DNA from: Pedobacter ginsenosidimutans
GTDB lineage: Bacteria > Bacteroidota > Bacteroidia > Sphingobacteriales > Sphingobacteriaceae
Length of the DNA stretch: 64,000 nt
Direction of reading: 5' to 3'
NCBI RefSeq assembly: GCF_001442625.1
Contig: NZ_LMZQ01000008.1
Coordinates: 1-64,000, forward strand
Shown piece by piece: positions 17,025 to 25,568 of this stretch. Positions within the stretch are counted from its first letter, which is position 1. Every line of letters begins with the position of its first letter. The notes under the pieces are model-generated. The model had not been told where the DNA came from, ran no database searches, and saw nothing but the letters and a program-made list of their open reading frames with translations. The translations under genes were made by a program, and so were the position numbers.

Positions 17025-17585
17025 TTAATAGTCTATTTCATCATTTGTAATAAAAGCTTCAATTTTTTTTGCAGCGATGTGAAATGATGCTTTTAAAGCC
17101 CCTACAGAGGTACCTAATACTTCCGAAATCTCTTCATATTTCATATCGTCGAAATATTTCATGTTAAAGATAATCCGTTGTTTTTCAGGGAGGGTAAGGA
17201 TTGCTTTTTGCAGTTTAAGCTCAAGTTTATCGCCATTAAAATAAGATGAGGCAACTAAGTTGTCGGCAAGCTCGGATGATACTTCATCTAAAGGTGTATT
17301 GTTCCGTTGTTTTTGCTTATTTAAGAAAGTGATGGATTCGTTGGTGGCAATACGGTAAATCCAGGTATAAAGCTGAGAGTCGCTCCTAAATTTATCGAGG
17401 TTTTTCCAAACTTTAACAAATACTTCTTGTAAAAGATCGTCGCAATCGTCGTGGTTTAATACCAGCCTGCGGATGTGCCAGTATATTTTTTGCTGGTATT
17501 TTTTTAGCAACAGGTTAAAGGCTTCATTACGCGTGCGCTCAACAGCGAACATTGCAAGAATTTCTGAATCTTCAACTTGTTTCAT
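17025..17585 (-). CDS. RNA polymerase sigma factor, ECF (sigma-70) family
   Basis: This 186-residue sigma factor has region 2 (about 20-90) with DDLLQEVFVKVWKNLDKF and RIATNESI, and region 4 (about 125-178) with LPEKQRIIFNMKYFDDMKYEEI and the recognition helix after SVGALKASFHIAAKKIE. It heads an operon with the putative anti-sigma factor and a periplasmic protein, the standard Bacteroidota envelope-stress arrangement. It starts at ATG 17585 after a repeat-filled gap. Confidence 0.94.
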   Translation of the reverse strand: MKQVEDSEILAMFAVERTRNEAFNLLLKKYQQKIYWHIRRLVLNHDDCDDLLQEVFVKVWKNLDKFRSDSQLYTWIYRIATNESITFLNKQKQRNNTPLDEVSSELADNLVASSYFNGDKLELKLQKAILTLPEKQRIIFNMKYFDDMKYEEISEVLGTSVGALKASFHIAAKKIEAFITNDEIDY

Positions 17586-17593
17586 TATTTTTT

Positions 17594-17680
17594 AGATGTG
17601 AGATACGAGATATGAGACGTGAGATTCGCTTAGACACAACGTCTCAAATCTCACATCTAATTTCTCATATCTAATGTCTT
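17594..17680. repeat. inverted repeat of the AGATGTGAGAT family
   Basis: AGATGTGAGAT (17594-17604) pairs with ATCTCACATCT (17648-17658), and GAGACGT with ACGTCTC inside. Further ATATGAGA/TCTCATAT copies follow. It fills the gap between the transketolase C-subunit gene and the sigma operon. Confidence 0.7.
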
Positions 17681-17684
17681 AAAT

Positions 17685-18641
17685 CTATTTTTTTCTGCCG
17701 ATTACTTTTTGAACAGCTTCAACAATGTTTACAGCATCTAAGCCATATTTAGACATTAATTGATCTGGTGTTCCGCTTTCGCCAAAAGTATCGTTAGTGG
17801 CTACAAACTCTTGTGGCGTTGGCAATTCGGTAGTTAACAAACGTGCTACACTTTCGCCTAAGCCACCAAATTTATTATGCTCTTCGCAGGTAACCACACA
17901 ACCAGTTTTTTTAACTGATTTTAAGATGGCTTCGTCATCTAATGGTTTAATAGTATGGATATTAATGATTTCAGCATCGATGCCCAATTCCGCTAATTTT
18001 TCACCAGCTTCGATTGCTTTCCAAACCATATGGCCTGTAGCAATAATGGTAACATCTGTTCCTTCGTTAACCATCCATGCTTTACCGATCTCAAATTTTT
18101 GATCTGGATCTGTAAATACAGGAATTACAGGACGACCAAAACGTAAATAAACCGGGCCTTCGTATTCTGCAATGGCTATAGTTGCTGCTTTAGTCTGGTT
18201 GTAATCGCAAGGATTGATCACTACCATTCCTGGCAACATTTTCATTAAACCTATATCTTCTAAAATTTGGTGGGTTGCACCATCTTCGCCTAAGGTTAAA
18301 CCTGCGTGAGATGCACAGATTTTAACGTTTTTATTAGAATAAGCTACTGACTGACGGATCTGGTCGTAAACACGGCCTGTAGAAAAGTTGGCAAAAGTAC
18401 CTGTAAATGGAATTTTACCACCAATGGTCATGCCTGCTGCAATACCGATCATGTTTGCTTCTGCAATACCAACCTGTGTAAAACGCTCCGGAAAATCTTT
18501 AATAAAAGCATCCATTTTAAGTGATCCAACTAAATCGGCACATAAGGCAACCACATTTTCGTTTTTCTTTCCAGCCTCATGTAAACCAGCTCCAAAACCC
18601 GAACGCGTATCTTTTTTTTCTGTATATGTATATTTTTTCAT
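17685..18641 (-). CDS. transketolase C-terminal subunit
   Basis: This is the pyrimidine-binding and C-terminal half of a split transketolase (318 residues). It carries GFGAGLHEAGKKN, the conserved Glu region VGIAEANMIGIAAGM that activates thiamine diphosphate, THQILEDIGLM and EHNKFGGLGESVA. With the N-terminal subunit encoded upstream, it moves two-carbon ketol units in the pentose phosphate pathway. The two genes are 89 bases apart, with an inverted repeat between. Confidence 0.92.
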   Translation of the reverse strand: MKKYTYTEKKDTRSGFGAGLHEAGKKNENVVALCADLVGSLKMDAFIKDFPERFTQVGIAEANMIGIAAGMTIGGKIPFTGTFANFSTGRVYDQIRQSVAYSNKNVKICASHAGLTLGEDGATHQILEDIGLMKMLPGMVVINPCDYNQTKAATIAIAEYEGPVYLRFGRPVIPVFTDPDQKFEIGKAWMVNEGTDVTIIATGHMVWKAIEAGEKLAELGIDAEIINIHTIKPLDDEAILKSVKKTGCVVTCEEHNKFGGLGESVARLLTTELPTPQEFVATNDTFGESGTPDQLMSKYGLDAVNIVEAVQKVIGRKK

Positions 18642-18650
18642 TTTGTTTTA

Positions 18651-18727
18651 AGATATGAGATGTGAGATTTTAGACGTGAGATCAGGCGACAATTCGTCTC
18701 AAATCTCATATCTGTTGTCTCAAATCT
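18651..18727. repeat. inverted repeat of the AGATGTGAGAT family, between transketolase halves
   Basis: AGATATGAGAT (18651-18661) pairs with ATCTCATATCT (18703-18713), with TAGACG/CGTCT inside. It is the same family as the copy at 17594 and nearly fills this intergenic gap. Confidence 0.7.
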
Positions 18728-18730
18728 AGT

Positions 18731-19576
18731 TTAATAGTCCCCTAAAGTTTCTGGTAATTGCGCTAACGCTGCTGCCAACTGCTCATCATTAGGTGCTGTA
18801 CCATGCCATTTATGTGTGCCCATCATGTAATCTACACCAGCACCCATTTGAGTACTCATTAAATTTAAGATTGGTTTACCTTTTCCGGTTAGTGTTTTAG
18901 CATAATGTAAGCCTTCAACGATTGCTTGCATATCGTTGCCATCGGTATTGATTACATGCCAGCCAAAAGCTTCGAATTTAGCTTGTAAATCATCTAAAGC
19001 GAGAACTTTACTTGTAGGGCCATCAATTTGCTGTCCGTTATAATCAACAGATGCAATTAAATGATCTACTTTATTAAAAGGGGCAAACATTGCTGCTTCC
19101 CAGTTTTGTCCTTCCTGTAATTCTCCATCACCCAATAAGGCGAAGATGAGAGATTTATCGCCATTTAATTTTTTGGCTAATGCTGCTCCAATAGCAACTG
19201 ATAAGCCCTGGCCTAATGAGCCCGAAGCAATACGTATACCTGGTAAATGCTCATGGGTAGTGGGGTGACCTTGTAATCTAGAATCTAGTTTACGGAAAGT
19301 CGCCAGTTCACTTTTATCGAAATAACCAGCGTGAGCTAATGTACTGTACCATACCGGAGAAATGTGTCCGTTCGAAAGGAAGAAAAGATCTTCGCCAGCA
19401 CCTTCCATTGTGAAGTCTGTTTTGTGGTTCAATACTTCAAAATATAAAGCTGTAAAAAAATCTGTGCAACCAAGCGAAGCGCCTGGGTGACCTGATTGAC
19501 ATCCGTGAACCATTCTTACGATATCTCTTCTGATTTGAGAGGCAATATCTTCTAGCTCTTTAATTGTATGTTTCAT
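18731..19576 (-). CDS. transketolase N-terminal subunit
   Basis: This is the thiamine-diphosphate-binding half of the split enzyme (281 residues). It shows GHPGASLGCTDFFTALYFEV, SNGHISPVWYSTLAHAG, GSLGQGLSVAIGAALAKK and the ThDP/metal motif LLGDGELQEGQNWEAAMFAP (GDG...N). Full transketolases are about 660 residues, and this plus the next subunit accounts for them. A TACCTTTG promoter box lies upstream. A metabolic role in the pentose phosphate pathway is the default; paralogues for other sugars cannot be excluded. Confidence 0.93.
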   Translation of the reverse strand: MKHTIKELEDIASQIRRDIVRMVHGCQSGHPGASLGCTDFFTALYFEVLNHKTDFTMEGAGEDLFFLSNGHISPVWYSTLAHAGYFDKSELATFRKLDSRLQGHPTTHEHLPGIRIASGSLGQGLSVAIGAALAKKLNGDKSLIFALLGDGELQEGQNWEAAMFAPFNKVDHLIASVDYNGQQIDGPTSKVLALDDLQAKFEAFGWHVINTDGNDMQAIVEGLHYAKTLTGKGKPILNLMSTQMGAGVDYMMGTHKWHGTAPNDEQLAAALAQLPETLGDY

Positions 19577-19602
19577 TAAAATAAGAGGTTGTTGTTACAT
19601 AG

Positions 19603-19610
19603 CAAAGGTA
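19603..19610 (-). promoter_or_regulatory. -7 promoter box of the transketolase genes
   Basis: Minus-strand TACCTTTG matches TAnnTTTG, 26 bases before the ATG. Confidence 0.5.
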
Positions 19611-19633
19611 ATATTTTACCCGCTATATCATAA

Positions 19634-20098
19634 TTAGTTATTAATTAAATCGAGTACTTGTTGTGTTGAGTTTTTTGTGTCAACTTTTTTGATGATATGG
19701 GTAATTTTTCCATCGCCATCTATAATGAAAGTGGTGCGTACTGTACCCATGTATTTTTTGCCATACATATTTTTTTCTGCCCAAACACCATAGTCGTTTA
19801 CAATTTTCTGGCCGGTATCGGCAAGCAGGGTGAATGGCAAGTTATGCTTGGTAACAAACTTCTGATGCGATTTTTCATCATCAACGCTAACACCTAAAAC
19901 CACAATGCCTTTTGCTTGTAAGCCCCGATAGTTATCCCTGAAATCGCAAGCTTCGGCGGTACAGCCTGGTGTATCATCTTTAGGGTAAAAATACAGAACA
20001 ACCGTTTTACCCTGATAATCACTTAAAGAAACTTCAATGCCGTTTTGATCTTTTGATGTAATTGCCGGTGCCTGATCACCTTCTTTTAACGCTGCCAT
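19634..20098 (-). CDS. bcp: thioredoxin-dependent peroxiredoxin (bacterioferritin comigratory protein)
   Basis: This 154-residue peroxiredoxin reduces hydroperoxides with electrons from thioredoxin. The peroxidatic cysteine is Cys46 in FYPKDDTPGCTAEACDF, with Cys51 as the resolving cysteine spaced by four residues, typical of the BCP/PrxQ type. The family tail MGTVRTTFIIDGDGKI is present. It ends 57 bases upstream of the transketolase start on the same strand and probably has its own promoter. Confidence 0.95.
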   Translation of the reverse strand: MAALKEGDQAPAITSKDQNGIEVSLSDYQGKTVVLYFYPKDDTPGCTAEACDFRDNYRGLQAKGIVVLGVSVDDEKSHQKFVTKHNLPFTLLADTGQKIVNDYGVWAEKNMYGKKYMGTVRTTFIIDGDGKITHIIKKVDTKNSTQQVLDLINN

Positions 20099-20278
20099 AT
20101 GTATAATGATTGAATTTTGAATGTTATTATGATTGAATGCTTAATAGTGCATGCAATTTAAACAGTTTAACTTATTATACTGTTCAATTTGTGTTAAAAG
20201 AAAACATTTCTTGGTCTAAATTGTGAAAAATTGATATTAATATGGTCATGAAATCCAATAATGCTATACATCTTGTCT

Positions 20279-22012
20279 CTATCTAAAAAATGTTACTGTG
20301 TATTTTCGGGTATTCTCTTTCATGTCTGCCACAACTAATTCCAATGTATGCTTTCCTGAAGCTGTTCTTTCATCAAAGCTGTGCCAAAGTGTAGCTGTTT
20401 TCGTGTCAAACTCCATTAATGCCCATTTGCCATCGATATAACCATTAAAACTTTTTATCCCTGATAAATTATCACTGATCCTGAAAAATATTTTAGATAA
20501 ACCGGCCATGTTTTTCCCTTCAGCAATATTTACAGGTACTATCCTTGGCGCAAGGGTATCGGTAGCGATATAAAAACTGCCGAAGTTTTTTGGAGTAGCC
20601 TTAACATAGCCATTCTCGAAAAACCCGCCCTGAGATGTACCGTTGCTATTTACAATTAGGGCTTTGCTTCTTAAGTTTTCTGGAAGGTTATCAGCCTTGA
20701 TCGAGATATCGAAGCCAATATGCAAAGGCGTGTACTTATTATGAATCTGATGTACAGCCGACCAGGCATTTCCCGTTGGTTTAGGCAATTTTTTATAAGT
20801 GAAATTTAAATCGCTATACAATGTCCTGAGTGGGAAAACCACTTTAATGTCGTCGGTATTAAATTCATTCACCTTATTATACGGATAAATTATTCCGGCT
20901 GGAATAACTGGTGCTGCAAAAGGTGCACTACCTGCATTTACGGTAAAAGGCAGAACAGACAAGTTCCCTTTCGAATCAGTTATAATGTAGCGTAACTGAT
21001 GCGAAGCACCGTCGTTGAAATTAATCCTGCCACTGTTTACCAAACCACTATAAATTTTTAAAGGGTTACCGGGATCGACAAAACTTTTCTGAATACTTCT
21101 TTTGGTATTTAAATAAGTTGGGTAATCGATATGCGAGTTGATGGCCTTACTGTCTTCAAACGCAAAGCGTTCAAGGGCAGAAGTATATATTTTCTTTCCA
21201 TCAACCTCCAGTTGGATCGAATACACCCCGTTGGTGCCCGATAAACCATTATGCCGATCGGTTACCATGATGCCAAAGCCAACCTCGCCTGTTAAACTGA
21301 TGGGGGCTGTGGTTTTATAATTGCCGTTTGCTCCGCTAATGCCGATGACTTGTTTAGGTGTATTTTCGTTAAAGGTTTTGCCATTTAAACGATATACATA
21401 CAAACCATGAATAACAGGCGGAATGTTATCGGGTATGATGATTCCGAAAAACTGCGGGTTTATGGTTTCTTCCGTTTTGGTATCTCTGATTTCGAAATGT
21501 AGATGCGGACCGCCTGAACTACCACGGTTACCAGACCAGGCAATAATCTCGCCTTTATGTACCGGAATTAATGTGGCATCGGGAAACTCATCAATTTCAA
21601 ATGATTTTTTTTCGTATTCAAGGTTTTTAACAATGCTTGCAATCTTGGGAGCAAACCGTTGAAGGTGGCCGTATACGGTAGTGAAACCATTAGGATGATT
21701 GATGTACAGTGCCTGTCCGAAACCACTGTTCTGAACCCTTAACCTCGAAATATATCCATCTGCAACGGCATAAACAGGGTAACCCTCGCGCTGATTGGTC
21801 CTGAAATCAATTCCGGAGTGGAAGTGATTGCCACGGATTTCGCCAAATGAACCCGCGAGGGCAGGAGGACTAATGTCCAAAGGTTGTCTGAAATCTGTAA
21901 TCGGGTATTTATTCGTACTGTAAATCTGTTGCGCCTGAACAAAAGTTGAAGCAAATAAAAGGCAAATTGAAATGGAAAATTTAAACTTGTATTGGATCGG
22001 GTTTTTAATCAT
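20279..22012 (-). CDS. M23 family metallopeptidase (LytM-type)
   Basis: This exported zinc endopeptidase of 577 residues probably cuts peptidoglycan cross-links. A signal peptide (about 1-28) is followed by the M23 domain: HxxxD ligands in HFHSGIDF (His65, Asp69) and HLHFE (His170, His172). The domain is normal length and comes early. About 380 C-terminal residues of predicted beta-rich, Ig-like modules follow, where other family members have a short tail; their role is unknown. It starts three bases after the stop of the FAH-family gene, so they share a transcript. Confidence 0.9.
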   Translation of the reverse strand: MIKNPIQYKFKFSISICLLFASTFVQAQQIYSTNKYPITDFRQPLDISPPALAGSFGEIRGNHFHSGIDFRTNQREGYPVYAVADGYISRLRVQNSGFGQALYINHPNGFTTVYGHLQRFAPKIASIVKNLEYEKKSFEIDEFPDATLIPVHKGEIIAWSGNRGSSGGPHLHFEIRDTKTEETINPQFFGIIIPDNIPPVIHGLYVYRLNGKTFNENTPKQVIGISGANGNYKTTAPISLTGEVGFGIMVTDRHNGLSGTNGVYSIQLEVDGKKIYTSALERFAFEDSKAINSHIDYPTYLNTKRSIQKSFVDPGNPLKIYSGLVNSGRINFNDGASHQLRYIITDSKGNLSVLPFTVNAGSAPFAAPVIPAGIIYPYNKVNEFNTDDIKVVFPLRTLYSDLNFTYKKLPKPTGNAWSAVHQIHNKYTPLHIGFDISIKADNLPENLRSKALIVNSNGTSQGGFFENGYVKATPKNFGSFYIATDTLAPRIVPVNIAEGKNMAGLSKIFFRISDNLSGIKSFNGYIDGKWALMEFDTKTATLWHSFDERTASGKHTLELVVADMKENTRKYTVTFFR

Positions 22013-22015
22013 TCG

Positions 22016-22627
22016 TTACTTTACATCAAAATTTAAAAGTTGCTTTCCTTCCAACCAGGCTTCCAGTTTATCACCTTTATTTATTTTTCCGACACCCTGC
22101 GGTGTTCCGGTAAAAATTAAATCGCCTTTTTTTAAAGTAATATATTGAGAAACAAAGCTGATTATCTTCTCGAACGAGAATAATAAATCTTTAGTATGGC
22201 CTACCTGGCGGCTTTCTCCATTTACCTTCAACTCAAAATTTAAGTTGTAAAGATCCTCAAAATCACTTTTAGGATGAAAGATACTGATGGGTGCCGAGTT
22301 ATCAAAAGCTTTGGCAAGTTCCCAGGGCAATCCTTTTTCTTTATGTTTGGCCTGGATATCACGGGCGGTAAAATCGATACCTAATCCCACTTCATCATAA
22401 TAATTAGTGGCGAATTTTTCTGCGATGTGTTTTCCTTCTTTACAGATTTTTAATACCACTTCTAATTCGTAATGTACATCATCAGAAAAATCGGGCAGGT
22501 AAAAAGGTTTATTGTCTTTTAAAACGGCTGTATCAGGTTTCAGAAAAATTACAGGTGTGGTTGGAACCGGATTGTTCAGTTCTTTTGCATGTTCGGCATA
22601 ATTTCGGCCAATGGCGATGATTTTCAT
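22016..22627 (-). CDS. fumarylacetoacetate hydrolase family protein
   Basis: This 203-residue enzyme belongs to the FAH/HpcE/YcgM family of metal-dependent C-C hydrolases and decarboxylases. It has IGRNYAEHAKELNNP near the N-terminus, FLKPDTAVL, the metal-binding E-x-E in HYELEVVLKI, GIDFTARDIQ and a C-terminal FTGTPQGVGKI. It has the short YcgM/FAHD1-like form, often acylpyruvate hydrolase or oxaloacetate decarboxylase, but the substrate is not fixed. It is first in an operon with the M23 peptidase; the link is not obvious. Confidence 0.92.
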   Translation of the reverse strand: MKIIAIGRNYAEHAKELNNPVPTTPVIFLKPDTAVLKDNKPFYLPDFSDDVHYELEVVLKICKEGKHIAEKFATNYYDEVGLGIDFTARDIQAKHKEKGLPWELAKAFDNSAPISIFHPKSDFEDLYNLNFELKVNGESRQVGHTKDLLFSFEKIISFVSQYITLKKGDLIFTGTPQGVGKINKGDKLEAWLEGKQLLNFDVK

Positions 22628-22677
22628 TCTTAAGAATATGAAATGATAAAATAGATGGGAATTAAATCCACATCAAT

Positions 22678-22685
22678 CAAAAATA
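22678..22685 (-). promoter_or_regulatory. -7 promoter box of the FAH-M23 operon
   Basis: Minus-strand TATTTTTG matches TAnnTTTG, about 50 bases before the ATG at 22627. No clear -33 is seen. Confidence 0.4.
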
Positions 22686-22700
22686 GAAAAGAAAATGGTG

Positions 22701-23231
22701 TTATAAAACTGAGATCCGTTTTACCTGGCTTTCTGAGCCGGCAATGACCCTCAAAAAGTAAATACCAGGATTAATCCTGTTTGGAATGACGAAGCTTTTG
22801 GTCTGTTCACCAGCATTTAAGCGTTCATTTGAAAGTGTTGCCACTTCATTTCCCAATAAATCGATGATTTTGATCGTAGTCTGCGTGCCATCTTTTCCGA
22901 TAGATAAGATAATATTTAATTGATCTTCTACAGGGTTCGGATATATTTTTACGATGGTTAACAATTTATCTTTTGCTACAACCGTTGTATTTTTTGGAGT
23001 TGTGGAGTAAGTATTGAACATTCCAGAGCCACCAACTGTCATATAAAGTGGTTTGTAAGGTGTAATGTTGGCTTTAATTTCAGGAATTCTGCTTACTTTT
23101 TTCGTTCTGTTTTTTAAGCTAATGCGAATACTATCAGCTTGTTGCGCCCAAGAATTTACGCCGCACAATAAGACAATGCACAATGTGCATGCAAGTTTTG
23201 TGAGGAACGTTATCTTAGCGTAGAGTTTCAT
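22701..23231 (-). CDS. secreted protein with type IX secretion C-terminal sorting domain
   Basis: This 176-residue protein has a signal peptide (about 1-29, ending SWAQ), a short linker region (30-85), and a C-terminal sorting domain of about 80 residues. Sorting-domain marks are IVKIYPNPVEDQLNI, IKIIDLLGNEVATL and the final GIYFLRVIAGS...KRISVL. Such domains send cargo through the type IX system, whose PorT and PorG-like parts are encoded elsewhere in this window. The mature body is too short to be an enzyme, so it may be a surface or adhesin-like fragment. ATG 23231 is preferred over the TTG one codon before. Confidence 0.88.
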   Translation of the reverse strand: MKLYAKITFLTKLACTLCIVLLCGVNSWAQQADSIRISLKNRTKKVSRIPEIKANITPYKPLYMTVGGSGMFNTYSTTPKNTTVVAKDKLLTIVKIYPNPVEDQLNIILSIGKDGTQTTIKIIDLLGNEVATLSNERLNAGEQTKSFVIPNRINPGIYFLRVIAGSESQVKRISVL

Positions 23232-23244
23232 CAAATTGGTATAG

Positions 23245-23252
23245 CAAATGTA
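23245..23252 (-). promoter_or_regulatory. -7 promoter box of the T9SS cargo gene
   Basis: Minus-strand TACATTTG matches TAnnTTTG, 13 bases before the ATG at 23231. Confidence 0.45.
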
Positions 23253-23358
23253 TTAATTTAAAACAAAGAAATTAAACATTTTGTTTAAAACCCATAATTT
23301 AACACAATTTAACAATAAAATTTAAATTTCATAGTGTTAAAAATACACAATAATTTGG

Positions 23359-23389
23359 TTGTTAAATTGTTATAGTTAGTTTACTTTTG
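23359..23389 (+). promoter_or_regulatory. promoter of kup (-33 TTG, -7 TACTTTTG)
   Basis: TTG at 23359-23361 and TACTTTTG at 23382-23389 are separated by 20 bases, close to the Bacteroidota optimum. The GTG start of kup lies 22 bases beyond. Confidence 0.6.
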
Positions 23390-23411
23390 CCGCACTAAAA
23401 TAATCAACGAA

Positions 23412-25370
23412 GTGTCAAATCATAAAAATGTCAACGCGTTAACCGCCGGCGGGGTTCTAATTAGTTTAGGAATTGTGTTCGGTGACATTGGTACATCTCC
23501 ATTATATACCTTAAATGCAATTTTTACAACCATTTTAGGCGGTAAACAGGATATAAATCCCACAAACGTTCTTGGGGTATTATCCTGCATCATTTGGACG
23601 CTAACACTACAAACCACCATTAAATATGTTATTATTACCCTAAGGGCCGATAATAAAGGTGAGGGTGGTATTTTCTCTTTATTTTCATTGGTTCGGAAAA
23701 AAGCGAAGTGGCTGGTTGTCCCAGCAGTTGTAGGGGGGTGTGCATTACTTGCTGATGGTATTATTACGCCCAGTATTACCGTAACATCGGCAATTGAGGG
23801 GCTTACCAATAAGTTTGAGGTACCAGTTATTCCAATTGTACTAAGCATTTTAACCATCTTATTTATTATTCAACAGTTTGGAACCAATTTGGTTGGAAAG
23901 CTTTTTGGGCCCGTAATGTTTGTTTGGTTTGCTGTTTTGGGTGTTTTGGGTATGTCTTTTATTGTTAAAGATTTTACTATCCTAAAGGCATTTAACCCTT
24001 ACTATGCCATTCATTTACTGGTTACCAATAAACTGGCGTTTTTAATTCTGGGTGGCGTATTTTTATGTACAACAGGGGCTGAGGCCTTATATTCTGACTT
24101 AGGCCACTGTGGTAGAAATAACATCAGAATCAGTTGGATTTTCGTGAAATTAACCCTTATTCTAAATTATTTAGGACAGGGCGTTTGGATTTTGCAGAAC
24201 AGCGGAAGTTATGTTCCAGGTGCAAAAATGAATCCATTTTTCCAGATCGTTCCAGATCAGTTTCAAATCCCGATGGTGATACTGGCCACTATGGCTGCTG
24301 TAATTGCGAGCCAGGCTTTAATCAGCGGATCTTTTACCTTAATTGCTGAGGCAGTACGTTTAAACCTTTGGCCTAAAATTAAAATTGTTTACCCATCGGT
24401 TTCTAAGGGCCAGTTATACGTTCCCTCTATTAACTGGATGTTATGGATTGGTTGCTGTGGTATTGTACTGTTGTTTCAAAAGGCAGAGAAAATGGATGCG
24501 GCCTATGGTTTATCTATCACCATAGCCATGTTAATGACCACCATTCTGGTTAGTTTTTATTTGAGAAGCAGACGCTTCCCGAAATATTTAGTTGCGATAT
24601 TCTTTTTTACCTATGTAATTATTGAAGGCACATTTTTGATCAGTAATTTAACCAAATTCCTGCATGGTGGTTGGGTAACCGTATTAATCGGTTCGTTGTT
24701 GTTTACAGTGATGTGGAGTTGGTTTGTGGCCCGTAAAATCAAAAACCGATTTGTTAAATATGTCGAAATTGAGGATTATTATGAGATTTTAACTGAACTA
24801 AGTGGAGATGAGTCGGTTCCGAAATACTCGTCTCAGCTGGTTTATTTAACGAGTGCGAACTTTAAAACGGAGATCGAATCGAAAATTATTTATTCCATTA
24901 TACAAAAAGAACCAAAACGTGCCGATGTGTACTGGTTGGTGCATGTTGATGTAATGGACGAGCCTTATACCTTAGATTATAAAGTTGAATTCCTGATCCC
25001 GGGCAAACTGATCAGGATTGATTTTAGATTAGGTTTCAGGATTGAGCAACGCGTAAATTTATTGTACCGTAAAGTGGTTGAAGAGCTGGTGAAGAATGGG
25101 GAAATCGATATTACCAGCCAATACACTTCGTTAAACAAACATAAAATTGCAGGCGATTTCAGGTTTGTTCTTTTAGAAAAACATTTATCTAAGTTTACCA
25201 AATTGAGTTTCTATGAAAGACAGATTATGGATTATTACTTTATCCTTAAAAAATTAAGTTTATCAGAAGAACGGAGTTTTGGTTTGGATAGCAGTTATGT
25301 TGATGTAGAGAAAGTTCCATTGATTTTCGTTACACCAGATGATATTGAATTGAACAGGTTGCCGGTTTAA
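23412..25370 (+). CDS. kup: KUP/HAK/KT family potassium uptake protein
   Basis: This 652-residue symporter brings in K+. It begins with GGVLISLGIVFGDIGTSPLYTLNAIF, the strongly conserved Kup N-terminus, followed by about twelve membrane helices to about residue 440 and a cytoplasmic tail of 200 residues. GEGGIFSLFSLVR and LADGIITPSITVTSAIEGL are also typical. The GTG at 23412 is chosen because it matches the family start and sits behind a good promoter; the nearby ATG at 23428 is out of frame. A 50-residue membrane protein gene follows three bases after the stop. Confidence 0.96.
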   Translation: MSNHKNVNALTAGGVLISLGIVFGDIGTSPLYTLNAIFTTILGGKQDINPTNVLGVLSCIIWTLTLQTTIKYVIITLRADNKGEGGIFSLFSLVRKKAKWLVVPAVVGGCALLADGIITPSITVTSAIEGLTNKFEVPVIPIVLSILTILFIIQQFGTNLVGKLFGPVMFVWFAVLGVLGMSFIVKDFTILKAFNPYYAIHLLVTNKLAFLILGGVFLCTTGAEALYSDLGHCGRNNIRISWIFVKLTLILNYLGQGVWILQNSGSYVPGAKMNPFFQIVPDQFQIPMVILATMAAVIASQALISGSFTLIAEAVRLNLWPKIKIVYPSVSKGQLYVPSINWMLWIGCCGIVLLFQKAEKMDAAYGLSITIAMLMTTILVSFYLRSRRFPKYLVAIFFFTYVIIEGTFLISNLTKFLHGGWVTVLIGSLLFTVMWSWFVARKIKNRFVKYVEIEDYYEILTELSGDESVPKYSSQLVYLTSANFKTEIESKIIYSIIQKEPKRADVYWLVHVDVMDEPYTLDYKVEFLIPGKLIRIDFRLGFRIEQRVNLLYRKVVEELVKNGEIDITSQYTSLNKHKIAGDFRFVLLEKHLSKFTKLSFYERQIMDYYFILKKLSLSEERSFGLDSSYVDVEKVPLIFVTPDDIELNRLPV

Positions 25371-25373
25371 CTG

Positions 25374-25526
25374 ATGAGAACTGCGATTTTAATATTGGGT
25401 GTTAGTTTATTTATAGCTGGGCCTGTAGCTAAACTATACCATTTATATCATGCCAATAATTATATGATTGCATCTGGATTGGGGCTGGTGATGATTACTG
25501 CGCTGGCCTTTATAAAGAAGAAATAA
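25374..25526 (+). CDS. 50-residue membrane protein downstream of kup
   Basis: This short frame starts three bases after the kup stop and ends just before a terminator, so it is the last gene of the kup transcript. It encodes two predicted membrane helices, about residues 3-19 (TAILILGVSLFIAGPVA) and 31-47 (MIASGLGLVMITALAFI), a short HLYHANN loop and a KKK tail that would stay inside. The length, helix pattern and tight spacing support a real gene rather than chance. No family is recognised; it could be a helper or regulator of Kup (inference). Confidence 0.62.
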   Translation: MRTAILILGVSLFIAGPVAKLYHLYHANNYMIASGLGLVMITALAFIKKK

Positions 25527-25530
25527 ATTG

Positions 25531-25568
25531 AATCCTCTTTCTGTTAAAGAAAGGGGATTTTTTGTTTT
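25531..25568 (+). terminator. intrinsic terminator of the kup operon
   Basis: AATCCTCTTTCT (25531-25542) pairs with AGAAAGGGGATT (25548-25559) with one G-T wobble, followed by a T-run. It lies between convergent genes and touches the stop codon of the transposase gene. Confidence 0.85.

Noticed and set aside
25374..25568. Treating the kup tail region as pure spacer
   Set aside because: The small frame has two clear hydrophobic helices, a stop before a terminator and three-base spacing, so it was kept as a gene.
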